A stretch of 5,393 nt of DNA from Thermococci archaeon. Its GTDB lineage: Archaea; Methanobacteriota_B; Thermococci; Thermococcales; Thermococcaceae. The stretch spans positions 1 to 5,393 of the forward strand of contig QMUI01000079.1 of assembly GCA_003660485.1 (NCBI GenBank). Direction: 5' to 3'. Under the pieces are notes generated by a model that worked only from the letters and a program-made list of their open reading frames with translations, was not told the origin of the DNA and ran no database searches. Every line of letters starts with the position of its first letter. Position 1 is the stretch's first letter. Shown here piece by piece: positions 1 through 4,709 of this stretch. Made by a program: the position numbers and the translations under genes.

Positions 1-609
1 AGTGAAGTGGTTAAGAGATTGAAAACCCTGGGCATTAAGCTTGAGTTTAAAACTTTGGATGTTGGGGATTACATAGTTAGCGAGGACGTTGCGATAGAGA
101 GGAAATCAGCTAATGACTTTATTCAGTCCATCATAGATGGAAGGCTTTTCGATCAAGTTAAGAGGCTTAAAGAGGCCTACCCCAGGCCCATAATGATCAT
201 CGAAGGTCAGCTCTATGGAATAAGGAACGTTCATCCAAACGCGATAAGGGGTGCAATTGCCGCGGTAACAGTTGATTTTGGCCTCCCGGTAATATTCTCC
301 TCAAACCCTGAAGAGACTGCCCAGTACATATTCCTGATAGCGAAGAGGGAGCAGGAGGAAAAGGAGAGGGAAGTGAGGATAAGGAGCGAGAAAAAGGCAG
401 TAACGTTGGCCGAGAGGCAGAGGCTCATAGTTGAAGGACTACCCCACGTTTCAGCAACATTAGCAAAGAGGTTACTCAGACATTTTGGGACGGTTGAGAG
501 GGTTTTTACAGCGAGTGAAGCTGAATTGATGAAGGTTGAGGGGATAGGGGAAAAGATAGCGAGAGAAATTAGAAAAGTTATTACGGCACCATACAGGGAA
601 GAATTATAG
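1..609 (+). CDS. hef: Hef helicase/nuclease, C-terminal nuclease and HhH part (5' end outside window)
   Basis: This is the last 202 residues of Hef, the archaeal XPF/FANCM-family protein that cuts and remodels forked and branched DNA at stalled replication forks. The frame is open through base 1 (first codons Ser-Glu-Val-Val), so the GTG at position 7 is internal and not a start. Seen in the visible part: the XPF/Mus81 nuclease signature, GDY at residues 22-24 followed by IERKSAND at 32-39, in which Asp23, Glu33, Arg34, Lys35 and Asp39 form the metal-dependent active site. A charged linker (about 115-135) leads to two helix-hairpin-helix units, GLPHVSATLAKRLLRHFG at about 146-163 and VEGIGEKIAREIRKVI at about 179-194, used for dimerisation and branched-DNA binding. 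Known Hef proteins are roughly 750-770 residues with an N-terminal SF2 helicase, which must lie left of the window. A stand-alone XPF-like nuclease cannot be excluded, but the match to remembered Pyrococcus Hef is very close. It ends with TAG and overlaps the convergent peptidase gene by 6 bp. Confidence 0.95.
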   Translation, partial: SEVVKRLKTLGIKLEFKTLDVGDYIVSEDVAIERKSANDFIQSIIDGRLFDQVKRLKEAYPRPIMIIEGQLYGIRNVHPNAIRGAIAAVTVDFGLPVIFSSNPEETAQYIFLIAKREQEEKEREVRIRSEKKAVTLAERQRLIVEGLPHVSATLAKRLLRHFGTVERVFTASEAELMKVEGIGEKIAREIRKVITAPYREEL

Positions 610-2478
610 CCACTTTTTCATCCATCTCACAATTAGCTCTAATCTCTTAATTCTGTGCTTTGGTTTGCCAGATCTGCTTAGGTCGTGATTCTCTCCTGGG
701 AATATTGCCAATTCGACTTTTTTGCCCAAGTATTTCAGGGCTATGAAGAATTGTAAGGCTTCGGGAAGCCAACAACGGTAATCCTCTGTGGAGTGTATTA
801 TCAATAGAGGAGTTTCAACACTTGGGGCGTTCCTTAATGGACTTTTCTCCCAATATTTCTCAAAGTTGCTCCAGGGATCTCCTCCAATTTGGTCTGGAGC
901 AAAATAATAGCCTATATCTGTAGTCCCGAAGAAGCTTATCCAGTTAGAAATCGACCTTTGAGTTACTGCCGCTTTAAACCTGTTTGTGTGCCCAACTATC
1001 CAGTTAACCATGAAGCCTCCATAGGAACCTCCAGTGACACCAATTCTTTCTGGATCTATGAAGTCAAACCTTCTAATTGCCTCCTCAACGACTTCCATTA
1101 TATCTTGATAATCTCTCTCGCCATAATGACCCCTTATATCCGCGAACTCTTCCCCGTAACCATCACTTCCCCTGGGATTTGAGAATATGACCACGAATCC
1201 CTTAGATGTTAAGACGTGGAACTCGTGCATGAATGCATGTCCATATGCAGTCTTAGGCCCTCCATGAATCTCAAGGACTGCTGGATATTTCCTTTCTGGG
1301 TTAAAGTCCACTGGCTTCATTATCCAGGCATCTATTTCTGCCCCATCACTAGCTTTGACTTTGAAGTGTTCGGGTTTTGAGAGGTTATATTCTTTTATCC
1401 ATGAGTTGAAATTGGTAATCCTCTTTTCCTTTCCGTCCCTTAGGATGTAAAGCTCGAGGGGTGTTATTGAATCTTGGGCGGTAAATGCTATGTAATCTCC
1501 TACCGCAAAGCTCTCGACACTTCTATCTCCTTTAATAATTCTCTCAATTTTCCCTTCTAAGCTAACCCGGAAGAGGTTTGCCCTTGGCCCATCTGTCGCG
1601 ACGAAGTATATCCAGCCATCCTTAAATACGAGCTCTGCTCTCTGTGATCCTCTGACGTCGCTGTTTAGAGAATTGTAAGTTGATCTGTCAATTTTAGTTA
1701 AGAGCTTAAGCTCTTTCCCATCGAACATATAAATTTTAGCATTCGTTGCAAATCCTCTTTTGAGAGTGTTGGCCTTGAGTATCAACCCGTCGTTAAGCGG
1801 GATAAAGTCAAGGATTCTCCATTTTCCTGGGGTTAGCTTTACTGCTTTTCTGCCCTCTAGGACATACACATCGCTAATCGTTGGCTTATTCTCCCTGTTT
1901 TCTTGAGCTAAGAAGTACAGCCTCCCTTTGTGGAACCTTACTTGCATAATGTCAAGGTTCTTTGGCGTTACTCTCCTTTTTCTTCCAGATTCGACATCTA
2001 CTAGATAAACTACGTTTCTCTTCCCGTATATCCATCCTTGACCATTGAACCAGAACGGTATCTCCTTGATTATGTGAATATCTTCTTTTTTCTTTTCTAT
2101 GTCGATTGGTGTTATAACTGCTATACTCTTTCCATCTTCGGAGAATCTTATGTCCTTAATACCATACTTGAACTTTGTTAATAACCTAGCTTCTCCTCCA
2201 TCTGTTGGTATTATATAAAGCTGTGCCCCCTTGTCTTTTTTGTCCCTTTTTGAGCTGAACGCTATTAGCTTTCCATCTGGAGAAAATCTGGGATTTGTAT
2301 CTTTTCTTCCTGATGTGAACCTTTTAACGCTCCTCCCATCGTACAAGTAAATGCTTGAGAAGTACTCATCTTCCTCAATGCTTATGGTTGTTACTTGAAA
2401 TGCGACTTTCTTTCTGTAGATGTCAATGTTACCTACGAGTTTAAACTTCTCAATATCCTTTTCATTCAATCCTTTCAT
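604..2478 (-). CDS. Acylaminoacyl peptidase / S9 prolyl-oligopeptidase family serine peptidase
   Basis: This 624-residue cytoplasmic peptidase belongs to family S9 (clan SC), with no signal peptide or membrane segment. Residues about 1-370 are a beta-propeller made of repeats such as PRFSPDGKLIAF (63-74) and DIRFSEDGKSIAV (109-121); the propeller restricts entry to short peptides. Residues about 371-624 are the alpha/beta-hydrolase domain. It shows the HGGP oxyanion-hole motif (405-408), the nucleophile elbow GGSYGG with Ser485, Asp566 in HSTEDYRCW, and His598 in PGENHDLSRSG, so the catalytic triad is intact. The ESxxxRW-like signature and exact specificity cannot be judged by eye; acylaminoacyl peptidase is inferred from resemblance to the Pyrococcus horikoshii enzyme, and a dipeptidyl or oligopeptidase activity is possible. 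The likely role is recycling of small or N-blocked peptides. The ATG at 2478 has no Shine-Dalgarno sequence, but a TATA-like element lies about 26 nt upstream, suggesting a leaderless mRNA. Its TAA overlaps the end of hef by 6 bp. Confidence 0.93.
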   Translation of the reverse strand: MKGLNEKDIEKFKLVGNIDIYRKKVAFQVTTISIEEDEYFSSIYLYDGRSVKRFTSGRKDTNPRFSPDGKLIAFSSKRDKKDKGAQLYIIPTDGGEARLLTKFKYGIKDIRFSEDGKSIAVITPIDIEKKKEDIHIIKEIPFWFNGQGWIYGKRNVVYLVDVESGRKRRVTPKNLDIMQVRFHKGRLYFLAQENRENKPTISDVYVLEGRKAVKLTPGKWRILDFIPLNDGLILKANTLKRGFATNAKIYMFDGKELKLLTKIDRSTYNSLNSDVRGSQRAELVFKDGWIYFVATDGPRANLFRVSLEGKIERIIKGDRSVESFAVGDYIAFTAQDSITPLELYILRDGKEKRITNFNSWIKEYNLSKPEHFKVKASDGAEIDAWIMKPVDFNPERKYPAVLEIHGGPKTAYGHAFMHEFHVLTSKGFVVIFSNPRGSDGYGEEFADIRGHYGERDYQDIMEVVEEAIRRFDFIDPERIGVTGGSYGGFMVNWIVGHTNRFKAAVTQRSISNWISFFGTTDIGYYFAPDQIGGDPWSNFEKYWEKSPLRNAPSVETPLLIIHSTEDYRCWLPEALQFFIALKYLGKKVELAIFPGENHDLSRSGKPKHRIKRLELIVRWMKKWL

Positions 2479-2500
2479 GTCTTGAATTTTGGGATATTAG

Positions 2501-2515
2501 TATATTAGCGTTTCG
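2501..2515 (-). promoter_or_regulatory. Probable leaderless promoter of the S9 peptidase gene
   Basis: On the - strand, GAAACG (a BRE-like purine run) is followed by CTAATATA, whose centre is near 2504-2505. Archaeal transcription normally starts about 24-26 nt downstream of the TATA centre, which falls at about 2479-2480, essentially on the A of the peptidase ATG (2478). No GGTGA-like ribosome binding site precedes that ATG, unlike the other complete genes in the window. A leaderless transcript is the simplest reading. A second TAATAT lies just downstream (about 2494-2499) but is too close to the ATG to be the TATA box. Confidence 0.5.
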
Positions 2516-2535
2516 ACAGTTATCTGAGGATAAGG

Positions 2536-2612
2536 GAATGTACCCGGGGGGAGCGAAGGGGAGTCATCGCTCGGGGTTCTCCTTCAGCTCATCCCCCGCG
2601 GTTGCCCCGGGC
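2536..2612 (-). ncRNA. Single-hairpin H/ACA box guide sRNA (Pf9-like), predicted to guide 16S rRNA pseudouridylation
   Basis: Read on the - strand, RNA position i corresponds to window base 2613-i. The basal stem is GCCCGGGG (1-8) with CCCCGGGU (64-71), followed directly by ACA (72-74) and three nucleotides. The internal pocket has 5' arm CAACCGCG (9-16) and 3' arm UUCGCUCC (56-63). The upper stem is GGGGA (17-21) with UCCCC (51-55). Above it sits a kink-turn for L7Ae: tandem G-A pairs G23-A49 and A24-G48, bulge GAU (45-47), and a capping stem GCU/AGC (25-27/42-44). There are 16 nt between the upper stem and ACA, which fits the 14-16 nt rule. The arms pair with 16S rRNA GGAGCG-U-G-CGGUU, as I remember that Thermococcales sequence, placing the target U at E. 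coli 950. The pocket is nearly identical to the P. furiosus-type guide RNA used in H/ACA RNP crystal structures as I recall it. I believe this is the Pf9 family (16S U910). It would act with Cbf5, Nop10, Gar1 and L7Ae. Exact ends are inferred. Confidence 0.87.
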
Positions 2613-2631
2613 ATTAAAAATTAGCAAGGTT

Positions 2632-2640
2632 TTTATATAA
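2632..2640 (+). promoter_or_regulatory. TATA box of secG (shared core with the divergent sRNA)
   Basis: TTTATATAA on the + strand is a good archaeal TATA box. A start about 25 nt downstream (near 2660-2662) would leave a very short leader of roughly 8-10 nt before the secG ATG at 2670, just enough to include the GGTGA at 2660-2664. The upstream flank AGCAAGG is a weaker BRE than the CAAAG on the other side, so the element may favour leftward transcription. The start site is inferred, not seen. Confidence 0.6.
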
Positions 2641-2645
2641 CTTTG
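2633..2645 (-). promoter_or_regulatory. TATA/BRE promoter of the H/ACA sRNA
   Basis: On the - strand, CAAAG (2645-2641, BRE-like) abuts TTATATAA (2640-2633). The TATA centre at about 2636.5 is 24-25 nt from base 2612, the first nucleotide of the guide-RNA basal stem, which matches normal archaeal TATA-to-start spacing. This placement independently supports both the strand and the 5' end of the sRNA. The same AT core is read in the opposite direction for secG. Confidence 0.7.
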
Positions 2646-2659
2646 ACTAGCTGGAGGTA

Positions 2660-2664
2660 GGTGA
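2660..2664 (+). promoter_or_regulatory. Ribosome binding site of secG
   Basis: GGTGA ends 5 nt before the ATG at 2670, in the same arrangement as the RPA and coiled-coil genes in this window, and fixes the start. A second purine-rich GGAGGT at 2653-2658 is further upstream and may lie outside the mRNA if transcription starts near 2660. Confidence 0.7.
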
Positions 2665-2669
2665 AGAGA

Positions 2670-2840
2670 ATGGCCAAGGAGAAGGCAACGCTACCTCCAA
2701 CTGGTGCAGGGTTGATGAGATTCTTTGATGAGGACACTAGGGCAGTAAAAATAAGTCCAAAAGGAGCCATAGCCCTTGTATTGATATTTATAATGCTTGA
2801 GGTTCTCCTTCATGTCGTTGGCCCAAGGATATTCGGTTAG
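2670..2840 (+). CDS. secG: Preprotein translocase subunit Sec61-beta (archaeal SecG)
   Basis: This 56-residue tail-anchored membrane protein is the small beta subunit of the SecYE-beta translocon, which moves proteins across or into the cell membrane. It is homologous to eukaryotic Sec61-beta and only functionally analogous to bacterial SecG. The protein starts MAKEKATLPPTGAGLM and carries the conserved cytosolic segment MRFFDEDTRAVKISPKGAI (about 16-34) before a single hydrophobic membrane span of about residues 33-50, ending GPRIFG. The length is normal for the archaeal family. The start is fixed by GGTGA at 2660-2664 with 5-nt spacing, and the preceding TATA box lies close. The TAG stop overlaps by 4 bp the end of the convergent coiled-coil gene. 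Identity is recognised from the characteristic N-terminal PPTGAGLMRFF motif. Confidence 0.95.
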   Translation: MAKEKATLPPTGAGLMRFFDEDTRAVKISPKGAIALVLIFIMLEVLLHVVGPRIFG

Positions 2841-3490
2841 ATTGGTGTCTTCTTTAGTCCTCTAGCATTTAACTCATCATTTACTATCCTCCTCATTATA
2901 TCTTCTAAGTAGCCGGAGATAAGCGTCTCGACATTGGCCTTTATGTTATCTATGTCGTGCCTTATTCCCTCAAGCAATTTGATGTACTCCCTTGCCATCT
3001 CAAGTTGCCCCTCCTGCTTGAGTAACTGCTCTTTGAGGTGATCGAAGTCATCCTCAAGCACTTCTAACCTTCTAACTTTCCTTTTAAGTTCCTCTAATTC
3101 TCTCTCAAGTTGTTCTTTTTCAGATTTTAACTTTCTTATTTCCTCTTCTTTCTTTTCTAGTTCCTTAACGAGGTTATTATATTCTTCAGCTATCTGAGCA
3201 AGCCTTTCTATCTCTCTCAATGGAGGGACTTTTCCATCTCCCAGGATTACTACATCGGGCCCAACGTTTACTATATCTGAGGGCTTAACCTTTATCTTTT
3301 TTTCTGATGAAAACATTCCTGAATGAAATTCTCCTCTCGAGACATTTTCAAGAGCTTTCATTTTGAATATAAAGAGATATTGATCGCCGGACACTTCAAC
3401 GTTTATGTCAGTAACGTAACCCAAGATTTGTCCCTCTGGAAGTGAAATTACGAACTTGTTAACAAGTTGCATTCCTTGACTCTCCTCCAT
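2837..3490 (-). CDS. Uncharacterised protein: PRC-barrel-like N-terminal domain plus long coiled coil
   Basis: This 217-residue protein is of unknown function. Residues about 8-85 form a beta-rich segment that reads like a PRC-barrel: an early GQILGYVTDINVEV (20-33), then KVKPSDIVNVGPDVVILGD (67-85), equivalent to the typical 'strand - SDI - vGdD - vIl' ending. Residues about 92-197 are a heptad-like, Glu/Lys-rich helix (for example EEEIRKLKSEKEQLERELEEL) predicted to form a coiled coil, with a short charged tail. There is no signal peptide or membrane span. PRC-barrels occur in ribosome maturation factor RimM, photosynthetic reaction-centre subunit H and small archaeal proteins, including cell-division factors that bind SepF; which role applies here is not known. 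The ATG at 3490 is preferred because GGTGA lies 6 nt upstream; Met7 is an alternative with a purine-rich GGAGGAG before it. It follows RPA32 on the same strand after 46 nt with no evident TATA box, so cotranscription with the RPA operon is plausible. Confidence 0.85.
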   Translation of the reverse strand: MEESQGMQLVNKFVISLPEGQILGYVTDINVEVSGDQYLFIFKMKALENVSRGEFHSGMFSSEKKIKVKPSDIVNVGPDVVILGDGKVPPLREIERLAQIAEEYNNLVKELEKKEEEIRKLKSEKEQLERELEELKRKVRRLEVLEDDFDHLKEQLLKQEGQLEMAREYIKLLEGIRHDIDNIKANVETLISGYLEDIMRRIVNDELNARGLKKTPI

Positions 3491-3496
3491 TAGTTT

Positions 3497-3501
3497 TCAC
3501 C
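3497..3501 (-). promoter_or_regulatory. Ribosome binding site of the coiled-coil gene
   Basis: GGTGA on the - strand, within GAGGGTGA, is separated by 6 nt from the ATG at 3490. It selects that ATG over the in-frame ATG six codons downstream. No convincing TATA box is seen in the 46 nt between RPA32 and this gene. Confidence 0.65.
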
Positions 3502-3536
3502 CTCTACTTTTCGTAGCTAATTCTACTTAACGTTTT

Positions 3537-4349
3537 CTAAAGCAACTTATAGTAACCTGTTTCTGGCTCATATATCTCTCCATCGATCAGCAATTCTGCT
3601 ATTGCATCTTCTATGGTCTCTTCGTCGTACTTGCTCCCAAGCTTCTTCATCAAATACTTCCTTGATACTGCAATTTTTTTCTGCCTTAATATCTTGAGTA
3701 TCTCTTCCTTGACTTCCTCTAAGAGCTCATTTTCCTCCTTGGTCTCCTCTTCAGTAACCTCTTCCTCAAGTAGCTCTTCTACTGGCTCTTCTATGGCTCT
3801 CTGCTCCATCATTATGCCGTAAAGCTCGTCTATCGTCTCAAGCAGATCCTCGTCTATTCCCTTGTTCTTGGCTATTACCTTTGACTTTGCGGTAATTCCA
3901 TACTGGTTGTAAATCTCCAAGGCTATCTTGGCCTTCCTTATGTGCTCGACCTTTTCCTTAAGCGTTTCATAGCGGTGGAGTATCCACATGTTTGGATGGA
4001 CTTTGGCAACTCCCTCGACCAGTATCTGCTTGTCATCTCTCCACTCCGCTATCTTCCCTATCACCTGAACTAGATCACCCTTCCTCACGAGCTTGGCGAA
4101 CTTCGTGTCATCCCTGAATCCAAGAACCCAAATTACCCCAGTGCCGTCGTCTATCTGGAACTTACCGTAAGTCTCGTCTTCAGCTATAAGGGGTTCCCTA
4201 ACCACCGTTCCCACTACCTTTGCCCTGTATACCTTCCTGGCATCCTTGGTTATTAGGTAGTTTGGCTCAAAGTCACCCTCACTCTTAACGAAGTACCCCT
4301 CCAGGATATCCTTGATGTAAACCCGAGTAGCAGGCATTCTCTTCTTCAT
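3537..4349 (-). CDS. rpa32: Replication protein A, 32-kDa subunit (RPA32)
   Basis: This is one of three subunits of the Pyrococcus RPA complex, which binds single-stranded DNA in replication, recombination and repair. With the chosen start it is 270 residues. Residues about 38-120 form an OB fold (VGTVVREPL, then FQIDDGTGVIWVLGF and LVQVIGKIAEW). A helical stretch at about 124-180 follows, then a very acidic linker (about 186-214). Residues about 209-270 look like the winged-helix domain seen at the C-terminus of RPA2-type subunits, which usually mediates protein contacts. The frame is open to a GTG at 4361, but the ATG at 4349 is preferred: it makes an ATGA overlap with the RPA14 stop, has GGTGG 5 nt upstream (4355-4359), and gives MKKRMPATRVYIKDILEGY, matching the family N-terminus as I remember it. 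It ends with TAG. Confidence 0.93.
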   Translation of the reverse strand: MKKRMPATRVYIKDILEGYFVKSEGDFEPNYLITKDARKVYRAKVVGTVVREPLIAEDETYGKFQIDDGTGVIWVLGFRDDTKFAKLVRKGDLVQVIGKIAEWRDDKQILVEGVAKVHPNMWILHRYETLKEKVEHIRKAKIALEIYNQYGITAKSKVIAKNKGIDEDLLETIDELYGIMMEQRAIEEPVEELLEEEVTEEETKEENELLEEVKEEILKILRQKKIAVSRKYLMKKLGSKYDEETIEDAIAELLIDGEIYEPETGYYKLL

Positions 4350-4708
4350 TCTGACCACCACACCAGCTCTCTTTCTAATTTAGGCAAAACTTTCCTCTCT
4401 AACTCCATAATCTCCTCCAACGCCTCTAGATCTGCATCGCTGAAGTCTTGGATAATTTCACCGTAAATGTGCATGCCTTCCTCGTTCCGTATTATCCTCC
4501 CTATCACTCTCACTACCTGACCAACTTTTGGTAGCTCGCCCTCACTCTCGATTATGGCAACTCCAGTTCCATCATCGAGCCAGAACATATATTCCATTTT
4601 ATCGACCTTGATCACCCTACCGATCAGCGAAACCCTGGTGTCATCTTCTCGAATCTCGCTTATTCTTCTCTCTACGGCAGGTTTTCTCCTCCTTATTGGT
4701 TGTTCCAT
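4346..4708 (-). CDS. rpa14: Replication protein A, 14-kDa subunit (RPA14)
   Basis: This 120-residue smallest subunit of archaeal RPA equates structurally to eukaryotic RPA14/RPA3 and helps hold the RPA41-RPA32 trimer core. The protein is essentially one OB fold: RVSLIGRVIKVDKMEYMFWL (about 25-44), DDGTGVAIIES (about 45-55), then VGQVVRVIGRII and MHIYGEIIQDF, followed by a C-terminal helix (about 91-118) that in the trimer packs against the other subunits' helices. The shared DDGTG turn between strands recurs in RPA32 and RPA41. The start ATG at 4708 has GGTGA 6 nt upstream, inside the last codons of RPA41, and a 1-nt gap separates the two genes. Its TGA overlaps the RPA32 ATG as ATGA. This tight packing implies one polycistronic mRNA and coupled translation to keep the subunits stoichiometric. 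Confidence 0.92.
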   Translation of the reverse strand: MEQPIRRRKPAVERRISEIREDDTRVSLIGRVIKVDKMEYMFWLDDGTGVAIIESEGELPKVGQVVRVIGRIIRNEEGMHIYGEIIQDFSDADLEALEEIMELERKVLPKLERELVWWSE

Positions 4709-4709
4709 T

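Noticed and set aside
7..9. GTG at 7 as the start of a stand-alone nuclease
   Set aside because: The frame is open to base 1 and the sequence matches the middle of the Hef nuclease domain; starting here would remove part of the fold.
231..428. 65-codon - strand frame inside hef
   Set aside because: It is antisense to the conserved nuclease/HhH region, with no initiation signals.
889..1182. 97-codon open frame on the + strand inside the peptidase gene
   Set aside because: It is antisense to the conserved hydrolase domain, has no ribosome binding site, and its composition looks like a reverse-frame shadow.
2542..2610. C/D box sRNA (GAUGA and CUGA motifs on the - strand)
   Set aside because: The motifs do not have the C - guide - D' - C' - guide - D spacing. 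GAUGA falls naturally into the kink-turn of the H/ACA hairpin, and the terminal stem is followed directly by ACA.
2542..2612. The GC-rich hairpin as a + strand RNA or a secG leader element
   Set aside because: No ACA or other box follows the stem on the + strand, no promoter precedes it there, and the secG TATA box lies downstream of it, so it should not be in the secG mRNA.
3613..3822. Serine-rich 69-codon frame on the + strand
   Set aside because: The serine runs are the complement of the Glu-rich linker of RPA32; there is no start signal.
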